NCBI GenBank assembly: GCA_021604605.1
Contig: BQJH01000054.1
Location: 1 to 13,053, forward strand
From: Hyphococcus sp.
GTDB taxonomy: Bacteria > Pseudomonadota > Alphaproteobacteria > Caulobacterales > Parvularculaceae
DNA length: 13,053 bases
Direction of reading: 5' to 3'
The notes beneath the pieces were generated by a model. That model worked only from the letters and a program-made list of their open reading frames with translations, made no database searches and was not told where the DNA came from. Position numbers and translations under genes: made by a program. This document shows positions 1-5,714 of the stretch, one piece after another (position 1 is the stretch's first letter; each line of letters starts with the position of its first letter).

Positions 1-296
1 CGCCTTCGACTTACAAGCGTCAATTGAAATTTTTCGGAAATGGTGCGGCGAGCGCCGCCAGATTGCAATTTGTTCGACCGTCTATTCCTGGCGGCGGCAA
101 ATATTGTTGCGTCTGAGTTGTCGAGACAGGTACTGCCTTTCCCGCATTTTGCCGATCTGGCTGCCTGCGTGGATGTAGCATTCTAAATTTGGCCGAAATT
201 TCCGGACGCTTGCTAGCGATTTGCTAGCGGGGGACAACACGTTCCAAGTTAGCCCGAATGGCGCATTTATAATTATTTGATTTTGCGCATATATTC
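1..296. other. Non-coding flank left of the tRNA-Gly scar
   Basis: I see no convincing gene here. Short open frames exist on the plus strand (for example 40-186, 48 codons), but they have no ribosome-binding site and I recognise no family. The minus-strand frame covering 82-402 runs through a tRNA fragment and is a shadow. Visible structure is limited to a direct repeat of TTGCTAGCG at 210-218 and 221-229 (period 11). If the tRNA-Gly fragment at 297-345 is an attachment scar, this flank lies on the 3' side of the tRNA, which in the usual geometry is the chromosomal side. Confidence 0.4.
210..229. repeat. Short direct repeat, TTGCTAGCG twice, period 11
   Basis: TTGCTAGCG occurs at 210-218 and again at 221-229, so the copies are offset by one helical turn. 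The region is non-coding and about 70 bases from the tRNA-Gly remnant. Integrase arm-type or excisionase sites are often tandem repeats with this spacing, but that role is inference. Confidence 0.4.
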
Positions 297-345
297 TGGA
301 GCGGGTAGCGGGAATCGAACCCGCATCTTCAGCTTGGAAATCTGA
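297..345 (-). other. tRNA-Gly(TCC) 3'-half remnant, probable integrase attachment site
   Basis: Read on the minus strand, the sequence has a tRNA anticodon loop TTTCCAA (334-340), a 3' anticodon stem GCTGA, a complete T-arm GCGGG-TTCGATT-CCCGC (308-324), a 3' acceptor strand TACCCGC (301-307), a discriminator T and an encoded CCA (297-299). This matches the 3' half of tRNA-Gly(TCC). The 5' half is missing: no D-arm or GCGGGTA acceptor strand lies at the expected place above 345, and the anticodon stem already has an A-G mismatch at its loop end. Tyrosine integrases commonly recombine at the 3' half of tRNA genes and leave such a fragment at one element border. It should not be annotated as a functional tRNA. 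Confidence 0.75.
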
Positions 346-451
346 ATCTGGTGGGACTAAGTTCCTCAGATCTCGACTGATTTGGTTGGCGATACGACGC
401 AAGTTAGCTGTGTGCCCGCAGTCACCGATAAAAGAAACTTACGACGTGGAT

Positions 452-506
452 ATCGCAGGATGATTTGCGCATATGGCATACTGACACCGACACATCATTC
501 TGCGAT
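452..506. repeat. Imperfect inverted repeat, 16-bp arms
   Basis: The left arm ATCGCAGGATGATTTG (452-467) pairs with CACATCATTCTGCGAT (491-506): 14 Watson-Crick pairs, one G-T and one mismatch. The loop is 23 bases and contains the palindrome CATATG. The pairing is too long to dismiss easily as chance. It could be an RNA hairpin, a terminal repeat or an integrase or excisionase binding region. Confidence 0.6.
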
Positions 507-524
507 CAGCGATCACCATCGCGC

Positions 525-540
525 TTGGGCGAAAGCCCAA
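525..540 (+). other. GAAA-tetraloop hairpin
   Basis: TTGGGC (525-530), GAAA (531-534) and GCCCAA (535-540) form a perfect six-base stem with a GNRA tetraloop. This is a stable RNA fold on the plus strand. A T-rich run follows about 20 bases later at 558-570, too far away for a classical intrinsic terminator. Confidence 0.4.
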
Positions 541-606
541 CACCGTGAGTAGGTACGTTTAATCTTTTTTCCCCAGCGATTGAGTTGGATTGAAGTTGAT
601 CCGGGC

Positions 607-626
607 TGGTACCCCAATGGTACCCC
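607..626. repeat. Tandem TGGTACCCC repeat, possible integrase arm-type sites
   Basis: TGGTACCCC occurs at 607-615 and 618-626, period 11. On the minus strand it reads as two GGGGTACCA units preceded by TTT. Tandem GGGGGTA-type repeats often lie upstream of P4-like tyrosine integrase genes, so this may be what is left of an attP region. No integrase gene is present in the window, so the assignment is inference. Confidence 0.4.
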
Positions 627-691
627 CAAAGAAGAGCGCTAGCTGCGACGTAACCTACGAATGCGTAAGATGTTCATTTTCATTACAAAAA

Positions 692-768
<77 letters not shown>

Positions 769-800
769 GCAAGGGTGTCGCTGCCTTGCAGCGAGGGGGC

Positions 801-829
801 GGTGTAAGCCAGCCGCGCCAAACCGTCAA
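801..829 (-). promoter_or_regulatory. Sigma-70-type promoter of tRNA-Asp
   Basis: On the minus strand TTGACG (824-829) is followed after exactly 17 bases by TACACC (801-806). A GC-rich stretch follows the -10 box, typical of the discriminator of stringently controlled stable-RNA promoters. The tRNA 5' end is about 32 bases downstream of the -10 box, leaving a short leader for trimming. Confidence 0.65.
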
Positions 830-924
830 GCCGGATTTTGGCCGAAAAGGCTGCTGAAAGGCAGTTAACCTCTTTGGCCGCAAGGCCCGCATCATTTCAG
901 GGCTTCAAGCCTCCGGCTGGCCCA

Positions 925-1359
925 TCAGACGGGCGCGCCCTTTGGTGTGCGGATCATCAGGATCGGGCCGAGAAGGATCGCCAGAAAAGAGATATTAAAG
1001 ACCGCATTGGCGGGAACCCCTGCCGCGATTGAGCCAGCAGAATCAACCACAAACCAGACAAGCATTGAGATAATAACGCCGCGACGAACCTCTTCGTCAC
1101 CCCGCTCTATAAGTGGCGCGACAACCAAAAACAGCAAAACACACAACGAGGCAAAGACGCCGCCGCCGATGGCGCTGAACCAACGCGCCTCCCGCGTGTA
1201 CTCGTTAATAGATCCATCAAGCGGCCAGTCGAGCATGTCATGCAAGAAAACGGACACATTATCGATTGGAGCAAACGCGCCAGACGCAAAAATCAGTGCC
1301 GTAAAAAAGAACATGACGGAGGCCAGTCGAAGTATGGAAGCAGCCTTATGAGGGGCCAT
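925..1359 (-). CDS. Four-helix integral membrane protein of unknown function
   Basis: This 144-residue protein has four hydrophobic segments at about 9-30, 61-81, 92-112 and 119-137, joined by short polar loops; the DEEVRR stretch near residues 88-93 is probably cytoplasmic. I do not recognise a named family; the layout resembles small uncharacterised four-helix membrane proteins. The ATG start is preceded by AGGAGA at good spacing. It is transcribed divergently from the XRE/MmyB-type regulator starting at 1489, and the shared 130-base intergenic region contains a perfect palindrome placed between plausible -35 and -10 boxes of this gene. The inference is that the regulator controls this gene. 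An antisense frame at 947-1351 is a shadow. Confidence 0.8.
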   Translation of the reverse strand: MAPHKAASILRLASVMFFFTALIFASGAFAPIDNVSVFLHDMLDWPLDGSINEYTREARWFSAIGGGVFASLCVLLFLVVAPLIERGDEEVRRGVIISMLVWFVVDSAGSIAAGVPANAVFNISFLAILLGPILMIRTPKGAPV

Positions 1360-1410
1360 TTTTCGTCTCCTTTGTGACTTGTTGGCCCAGAAACTGGCGC
1401 GACGACGCCC

Positions 1411-1440
1411 TTAAAACAATTACCTCAGAGGTAAGTGCAA
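1411..1440 (-). promoter_or_regulatory. Candidate promoter of the membrane-protein gene
   Basis: On the minus strand TTGCAC (1435-1440) and TTTTAA (1411-1416) are 18 bases apart, and the spacer contains the 15-base palindrome at 1420-1434. A protein bound there would block RNA polymerase. The boxes match consensus only moderately. Confidence 0.4.
1420..1434. promoter_or_regulatory. Perfect palindrome TTACCTCAGAGGTAA, candidate operator
   Basis: Seven-base arms TTACCTC and GAGGTAA flank a central A. The site lies near the middle of the divergent intergenic region, about 55 bases before the ATG of the XRE regulator and about 60 before the start of the membrane-protein gene. Helix-turn-helix regulators commonly bind such sites next to their own gene, so it is the likely binding site for the MmyB-type regulator and would control both genes. 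Confidence 0.65.
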
Positions 1441-1488
1441 ACCTGTTCCCGGCATTCTAAAATGAGGGTCTGATTGGACGAGGTAGAT

Positions 1489-2259
1489 ATGGCGAACTCT
1501 TTTGGCGATCTCTTAAAAGAGTGGCGAACAATCCGCCGCTTCAGTCAGTTACAGCTCAGTCTCGAAGCGGAAATTTCTGCCCGACATCTGAGTTTTCTTG
1601 AATCTGGCCGCGCCCAACCGAGCCGCGCAATGGTGATCAAACTCGCCAGCGCTCTCGACATGCCAAAGGAGACGGCCAATAATGCAATGCATGCGGCCGG
1701 GTTTACTGCTGTTTTTCCGCAATTTGAAAAAGAAGCGTCAGACCTTGCCCCGGTTCATGATGCTGTCTCGCAAATGCTTGCGAGCCATGATCCCTTCCCT
1801 GCAATCGCGATTGATCGTCACTGGGATGTCCTCAACGCAAATACGGCAGCGCTCACACTGTTTGCCGCTTTAGGTTTAAACGGCGCCGCGAATATGATTG
1901 ATGCGCTTTGCGCTGCCGGGGAAAGCGATGTGATCGAAAATTGGGAAGAAACCGCCATCCTCGCCCTCGCCCGCTTGCGGGCAGAGATTGTTCAGTTTGG
2001 CGGCGATCGCATTCTTGAACGTTACGCCAAACAACTGAGCGATCATCCAAGGCTCGCCAATGCAGACGTCAGTGACGTTGATTTTTCACAAGCTGTCATA
2101 CCGTCTGTCTTCAACATCTCCGGCAAACGCCTATCGCTGTTTTCAACCATCGCGGGTTTCAGCACCGTACAGGATGTCTCGACCAGCGACATCCGTGTGG
2201 AAATGATGTTTCCAATCGATGAACCGACAAAAGCGTATTTTGAAAAGCAACTACACTAA
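1489..2259 (+). CDS. XRE-family transcriptional regulator with MmyB-like ligand-binding domain
   Basis: The 256-residue protein begins with an XRE/Cro-type helix-turn-helix (about residues 3-60; FGDLLKEWRTIRRFSQLQLS, then SARHLSFLESGRAQPSR), which binds DNA. The remainder matches the MmyB-like domain (hallmark FPAIAIDRHWDVLNANTAAL at about residues 104-123), a PAS-like ligand-binding fold seen in regulators that often sit beside oxidoreductase genes. I chose the ATG at 1489 because GAGG precedes it by five bases and the family normally starts right at FGDLL. A TTG at 1474, with GAGGG upstream, would add MDEVD and is a real alternative. The 3' end overlaps the stop of the convergent oxidoreductase gene by a few bases. 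The inferred role is autoregulator and repressor at the palindrome at 1420-1434; the ligand is unknown. Confidence 0.88.
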   Translation: MANSFGDLLKEWRTIRRFSQLQLSLEAEISARHLSFLESGRAQPSRAMVIKLASALDMPKETANNAMHAAGFTAVFPQFEKEASDLAPVHDAVSQMLASHDPFPAIAIDRHWDVLNANTAALTLFAALGLNGAANMIDALCAAGESDVIENWEETAILALARLRAEIVQFGGDRILERYAKQLSDHPRLANADVSDVDFSQAVIPSVFNISGKRLSLFSTIAGFSTVQDVSTSDIRVEMMFPIDEPTKAYFEKQLH

Positions 2260-3293
2260 GCCGTATCTGGCCCAACGCGCACAACCGCTTTGCCGAAATT
2301 CTCACCTTTAAACAGACCGATGAAAGCTTCGGGCGCTTTATCGATGCCGTCATATTTCGATTCCTGAAATTTGACCTTGCCTGCCGCCAATAAAGGCGCA
2401 ACTTCCATGGCAAATTCCATCGCCTTGTCGATATATTCCGAGACGATAAATCCGCGCGCCATAACACCGCGCCCGATCATGTTGGTGAGGTTGGGTGGGC
2501 CGGGCTCAGGTTCATTATTATTATAAACGGAAATCATTCCGCAGAGCGCCATACGCCCACCAAAAGCAATACAGTTAAGCGCCGCTTCTAGATGCATGCC
2601 GCCAACATTTTCGAAATAACAATCAATACCTTTTGGCGCTGCTTCCGACAAGGCTTTCGTTAGCTCGCCCGCGTTCTTGTAGTCTTTATAATTGAGCGCC
2701 ACATCAACGCCGGCTTCTTTTACAAGCCAGTCGCATTTTTCTGGTGATCCGGCAGACGCAATAACCCTGCAGCCTTTTGCTTTGCCTAACTGGCAGACAA
2801 CCGACCCCACAGCGCCTGCGGCGCCGGAAACAAAAATCGTCTCACCTTCTTTTGGCTCCAGAATTTGTGTAACGCCCGCCCATGCAGTCATGCCCGGCAT
2901 ACCAAGAACACCAAGATAGGCTGAGAGCGGCGCCATATTTGGATCGACCTTCTGGGTGCGCTCGCCCTTACTGAGATAATGGCTTTTCCAACCGCCGAGA
3001 AAATCAACAATGTAATCACCAGGCGCGAACCCATCGACATTCGACTCAACGACTTGCGATACGGCGCCGCCTTCCAGGGGCGCATCCAGAGAAAAAGGCG
3101 GGATATAGCTGACAATATCCGGGCGCATTCGGCCGCGCATATAGGGGTCAACAGACATCCATACTGTACGGCAAAGCATTTCACCGGCGCCAGGCGAAGG
3201 TGCATCAATGTCGCGAAGCTCAAACTGGTCAGGCTGCGGCATTCCATTTGGGTACTCTTTCAAAAAAATCGCTTTAGCGGTCTGCGCGCTCAT
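2256..3293 (-). CDS. NADP-dependent oxidoreductase, zinc-independent MDR family (CurA / leukotriene B4 dehydrogenase type)
   Basis: The 345-residue length is normal for the family. The N-terminal GroES-like part carries SVDPYMRGRM (residues 47-56), typical of the CurA/prostaglandin reductase branch. GMPGMTAWAG (131-140) is followed by the nucleotide-binding loop GAAGAVGS (157-164) of the Rossmann domain and FENVGG (228-232 region). No catalytic or structural zinc motif is present, as expected. Members reduce the double bond of alpha,beta-unsaturated ketones or aldehydes with NADPH in the cytoplasm, often detoxifying reactive enones; the actual substrate here is not evident. The ATG start has AAGGAGA upstream. 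The gene is convergent with the MmyB-type regulator and shares the intergenic region 3294-3515 with the divergent lipoprotein gene. Confidence 0.92.
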   Translation of the reverse strand: MSAQTAKAIFLKEYPNGMPQPDQFELRDIDAPSPGAGEMLCRTVWMSVDPYMRGRMRPDIVSYIPPFSLDAPLEGGAVSQVVESNVDGFAPGDYIVDFLGGWKSHYLSKGERTQKVDPNMAPLSAYLGVLGMPGMTAWAGVTQILEPKEGETIFVSGAAGAVGSVVCQLGKAKGCRVIASAGSPEKCDWLVKEAGVDVALNYKDYKNAGELTKALSEAAPKGIDCYFENVGGMHLEAALNCIAFGGRMALCGMISVYNNNEPEPGPPNLTNMIGRGVMARGFIVSEYIDKAMEFAMEVAPLLAAGKVKFQESKYDGIDKAPEAFIGLFKGENFGKAVVRVGPDTA

Positions 3294-3515
3294 AACCCGT
3301 TCTCCTTCAAGGCGTTACATTCAATCGTTGGGAACACACCCTAGATTGTTACGGCTCACTCGCAAGAGCGTGAAGCAGTGGGCGCCTTTCGGCCCGCCCC
3401 TCGCCTCATTCTTGCCTTGGATCGCGGCAATCTTGTTCATCAACAAATGAGGGTGGTGGAAAATTCCGGCTTTTGGGAGGTTCCGCGCACAAAACGCGAC
3501 GAAAAGGAGATGGAT

Positions 3516-3884
3516 ATGAAAACGATGCTGATTGGATCAGGCGCCATGTTGATGGCTCTTGCCGGATGTCAGTCTACTGGCGAAGGCGCCCTTACCGGCG
3601 CAGCCATTGGCGCTGCAGGTGGCGCTATCGCAGGCGAAATCTTTGCAGGGCGACCAGGTCGCGGCGCTGCTTATGGCGCGCTAATTGGCGCAGCGCTTGG
3701 CGCTTACGAAGGATGCTCACGCGCTGGGACGTGCTGGGGCCGCGCGCGAGACCATGGCCATCGTCGATATGATCGCTATTCGGGGCGTTATTACTATGTC
3801 GATCCGGAATATGGAGACACTTACTGGGAAGACGGCTCGTTTCGTGAATATGGCCGTCGAGAACGCCGCCGCAGTCGTTACTAA
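3516..3884 (+). CDS. Glycine-zipper lipoprotein (paralogue A)
   Basis: This 122-residue protein starts with a lipoprotein signal peptide, MKTMLIGSGAMLMALAGC, with lipobox LAGC and acylated Cys at residue 18. A glycine zipper of repeated small residues follows (about 25-65; GAAIGAAGGAIAGE and GAAYGALIGAALGA), as in 17-kDa-antigen/OmpA-associated glycine-zipper proteins that pack in the outer membrane. The C-terminal third is Arg/Tyr-rich and ends in a YYYVDPEYGDTYWEDGSFR segment shared with the next gene. I chose the ATG at 3516 because AAGGAG lies six bases upstream; the ATG at 3510 abuts that site, and the longer frame from 3378 has no signal peptide at its start. A strong terminator follows at 3926. 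Function beyond an envelope role is unknown. Confidence 0.85.
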   Translation: MKTMLIGSGAMLMALAGCQSTGEGALTGAAIGAAGGAIAGEIFAGRPGRGAAYGALIGAALGAYEGCSRAGTCWGRARDHGHRRYDRYSGRYYYVDPEYGDTYWEDGSFREYGRRERRRSRY

Positions 3885-3925
3885 GCAAAACCTGAAATAG
3901 ACTTGCGGGGGGATTGTCGCGTAAA

Positions 3926-3967
3926 ATAACCCGTCCGGCGCCTTGTTCCGGACGGGTTATATTTTTT
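3926..3967 (+). terminator. Rho-independent terminator after lipoprotein A
   Basis: A perfect 13-base stem, ATAACCCGTCCGG (3926-3938) with CCGGACGGGTTAT (3948-3960), encloses a nine-base loop and is followed by TTTTTT (3962-3967). It ends transcription of the first lipoprotein gene, so the second must have its own promoter. Confidence 0.93.
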
Positions 3968-4000
3968 CAATGTTGCGTATCATTAAGCCCGAAAACTCAC

Positions 4001-4017
4001 GAACATTGGTAGTGTTC
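4001..4017. promoter_or_regulatory. Inverted repeat GAACA-N7-TGTTC upstream of lipoprotein B
   Basis: GAACA (4001-4005) and TGTTC (4013-4017) are complementary arms around seven bases, about 55 bases before the lipoprotein B start. It could be an operator. It is not the alphaproteobacterial LexA direct repeat, because here the arms are inverted. The arms are short, so chance is possible. Confidence 0.25.
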
Positions 4018-4071
4018 ACCATCATTAGCGCTGCTCCAAAATGAGCCGCTCGCATAGGAAGGGAGACAACA

Positions 4072-4431
4072 ATGAAACTACTATTTTCTGCTGCTTCACT
4101 TTTATTTCTGACAGCAGCTTGTACTGCATCAGGTACAGCCGAACGAAACGCCGCTTACGGAGCAGTCGCAGGCGCTGCTGCTGGCGCTGTTGCCGGTCAA
4201 GTCATTTCAGGACAACCCGGCAGAGGCGCAGCCATTGGCGCTGGTGTAGGCGCTGTTAGCGGCGCGGCAATCGGATGCGCAAAAGCAAAGGATTGCTTTG
4301 GTCGCGCGCGCGATACAGGTGAGCGTCGTTATGACGATTACGCCAACCGCTATTACTTTATCGACCCGCAAACTGGCGACACCTATTGGGAAGATGGGGA
4401 GTTCCGCAGCTACGGCCCGGGCCGTCCATAA
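4072..4431 (+). CDS. Glycine-zipper lipoprotein (paralogue B)
   Basis: This 119-residue lipoprotein has signal peptide MKLLFSAASLLFLTAAC with lipidated Cys at residue 17, a glycine zipper (about 28-67; AVAGAAAGAVAGQ and GAAIGAGVGAVSGAA) and the same C-terminal module as its neighbour: GRARD, then RRYD, RYYF and DP..GDTYWEDG.FR.YG. The two proteins are clearly paralogues from tandem duplication; a 19-base identical stretch (3597-3615 and 4225-4243) also remains in the DNA. GGGAG lies about eight bases before the ATG. Each copy has its own terminator, so they are separate transcription units. The predicted location is the outer membrane or its periplasmic face; a stabilising or stress role is inference. 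Confidence 0.88.
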   Translation: MKLLFSAASLLFLTAACTASGTAERNAAYGAVAGAAAGAVAGQVISGQPGRGAAIGAGVGAVSGAAIGCAKAKDCFGRARDTGERRYDDYANRYYFIDPQTGDTYWEDGEFRSYGPGRP

Positions 4432-4452
4432 AATACACTCAACGTGATTATT

Positions 4453-4491
4453 AAAACCCATCTGGCATTAATCTTCCAGATGGGTTTTTTT
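4453..4491. terminator. Terminator shared by lipoprotein B and the convergent small membrane protein gene
   Basis: AAAACCCATCTGG (4453-4465) pairs perfectly with CCAGATGGGTTTT (4476-4488) around a ten-base loop, followed by T residues to 4491 on the plus strand. On the minus strand the hairpin is followed by TTTTAATAA, so it can act in both directions. The last codons and the stop (4468) of the minus-strand gene lie inside the hairpin. Confidence 0.88.
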
Positions 4492-4728
4492 GCCTTTACC
4501 CATTTGACTGAGGGCTATCATTGTCAGGGTGGGAACAAATCCATCGATCTGACCGGTGGGGTCGCCAACCTCCCAAAAAGCAATCAGACCCGGCCAACCC
4601 CAAAGCGCAACGGCAGCGGCCCCCAGAATGATATCGAAAGCAAGTTCGAACCCTGGGATGCGCCCGATCGTAAAATCCAGAACATCAAGAATGATGGCGA
4701 CAATAAGCTTGGCGACTTGTGGGTTCAT
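4468..4728 (-). CDS. Small two-helix membrane protein of unknown function
   Basis: The 86-residue protein has two hydrophobic segments, at about residues 6-22 and 28-52 (the second rich in Ala and Trp: AAVALWGWPGLIAFW), then a short hydrophilic tail. I do not recognise a named family. An AGAGG site precedes the ATG at good spacing, and only eight bases separate it from the stop of the upstream esterase gene, so the two are very likely co-transcribed. The 3' end, including the stop, lies in the terminator hairpin. It probably sits in the inner membrane; any link to the esterase is unproven. Confidence 0.72.
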   Translation of the reverse strand: MNPQVAKLIVAIILDVLDFTIGRIPGFELAFDIILGAAAVALWGWPGLIAFWEVGDPTGQIDGFVPTLTMIALSQMGKGKKTHLED

Positions 4729-4736
4729 GAGAGCCT

Positions 4737-5651
4737 CTATGTTCCGGTGATCTTTTTTATAAACGCTGCAGACTGAGAAATAGTACGCCTCGCCTCAGGC
4801 AAACTACCGACAAAAACCGGCCAGTCATGAGGCAGCCCCTCTTCCACAATCATATCAGCATCAACGTTTAGATCAATCAGGCGCTCATGCAGACGAATAC
4901 TATCATCGCGTAAGACCTCGCTATTGCTGACAAAAATTATCATAGGCGGCAAGCCCGCGAGATCGCCATACAGGGGCGATGCGGTCGGTGTTTTCGGGTC
5001 AGCGCCATTGAGGTATCGCTTGGCGCCTTCCGTAATATGGATTTTCTGAAACATCGCTTCAGATTTCTGATTGCTCTCGATGGAGCCGCCTGTCACCGTC
5101 AGATCAGTCCATGGTGAGTACAGCACCGCGCCTGCAGGCATCGGCAAATCTTGCTCTTTTATCGAAAGCAACAACGCCAGCGCTAATCCACCGCCTGCGG
5201 AGTCTCCAGACAGGACGATGCGTTCGGGATTAATTCTCTGCGCCAATAACCAACAATAAGTAGAGACCGCGTCATCGACAGCGGCGGGGAATGGGGCTTC
5301 CGGCGCCATACGATAATCGAGTGAAAATACCGATGCGTTACATTCCAAAGCAAGAGCGCAGGTTAACCCCGCATGAGATTTAGATGACCCGAACGCATAG
5401 CCGCCGCCATGCATAAATAATATGACCGGCGCATTGTTTTCGTCTGATCGCTTTTTTGGTTTGTGCCAGACACCTTTCACCTGACCTGTATTAACGGATT
5501 CCGCGATCACACCTTTCGGCAGACGCTTTGGCCCGACAGCGTCGGTTTGCTCTCGCAACACACGTACATCATAATCCTGCAGCGGTTTGCTTTTGACCGT
5601 TCGCTTCAAATGCAAACTGACCAACCATGCGCGTAGACTAGGCAAACTCAT
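4737..5651 (-). CDS. Alpha/beta-hydrolase fold-3 esterase (hormone-sensitive-lipase family)
   Basis: From the ATG at 5651 the protein has 304 residues, the usual size for bacterial HSL-family carboxylesterases, which cleave short-chain acyl esters in the cytoplasm. Visible motifs are the oxyanion-hole HGGGYAFGS (about residue 81), the nucleophile elbow GDSAGGG with Ser151, the acid region SEVLRDDS (Glu245 or a nearby Asp) and the catalytic His275 in GLPHDWP. A TTG at 5660 would add three residues. AAGGGG abuts the ATG directly, so the exact start is uncertain; a TTG at 5645 also fits that site. It follows the TonB receptor gene by about 55-63 bases and precedes the small membrane protein by eight. 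The substrate is unknown. It lacks the typical lipase signal peptide. Confidence 0.9.
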   Translation of the reverse strand: MSLPSLRAWLVSLHLKRTVKSKPLQDYDVRVLREQTDAVGPKRLPKGVIAESVNTGQVKGVWHKPKKRSDENNAPVILFMHGGGYAFGSSKSHAGLTCALALECNASVFSLDYRMAPEAPFPAAVDDAVSTYCWLLAQRINPERIVLSGDSAGGGLALALLLSIKEQDLPMPAGAVLYSPWTDLTVTGGSIESNQKSEAMFQKIHITEGAKRYLNGADPKTPTASPLYGDLAGLPPMIIFVSNSEVLRDDSIRLHERLIDLNVDADMIVEEGLPHDWPVFVGSLPEARRTISQSAAFIKKITGT

Positions 5652-5714
5652 CCCCTTCAATCGCTGAAAGAGATGCTAAGCAAAACAGCATGCATTGAAA
5701 AGAACGAAAAGCTG

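Larger units (their letters stand above)
346..691. other. Non-coding stretch with hairpins and repeats between the tRNA-Gly remnant and tRNA-Asp
   Basis: There is no protein gene in about 345 bases. The stretch contains an imperfect inverted repeat (452-467 against 491-506), a perfect six-base stem closed by a GAAA loop (525-540), a T-run at about 563-570 and a tandem TGGTACCCC repeat (607-626). Together with the attachment-like scar on its left, it is best read as the degenerate end of an integrated element. A small structured RNA cannot be excluded. Confidence 0.4.

Noticed and set aside
40..186. 48-codon plus-strand frame starting MVRRAPPD
   Set aside because: No ribosome-binding site, no recognised family, in a region with attachment-scar features; chance frame more likely.
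82..402. 106-residue minus-strand open frame across the tRNA-Gly remnant
   Set aside because: It translates the T-arm and acceptor of a tRNA (the DAGSIPATRS-type shadow typical of tRNA 3' ends) and has no ribosome-binding site.
947..1351. 134-residue plus-strand frame
   Set aside because: Fully antisense to the membrane-protein gene, which has a good start and clear hydrophobic segments; the antisense product is low-complexity and has no family.
4001..4017. LexA box
   Set aside because: Alphaproteobacterial LexA sites are direct repeats GTTC-N7-GTTC; here the arms are inverted, so it was kept only as a weak generic inverted repeat.
3597..4243. 19-base direct repeat in both lipoprotein genes as a mobile-element duplication
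   Set aside because: It lies in the same position of the glycine zipper in both paralogues and is explained by gene duplication.
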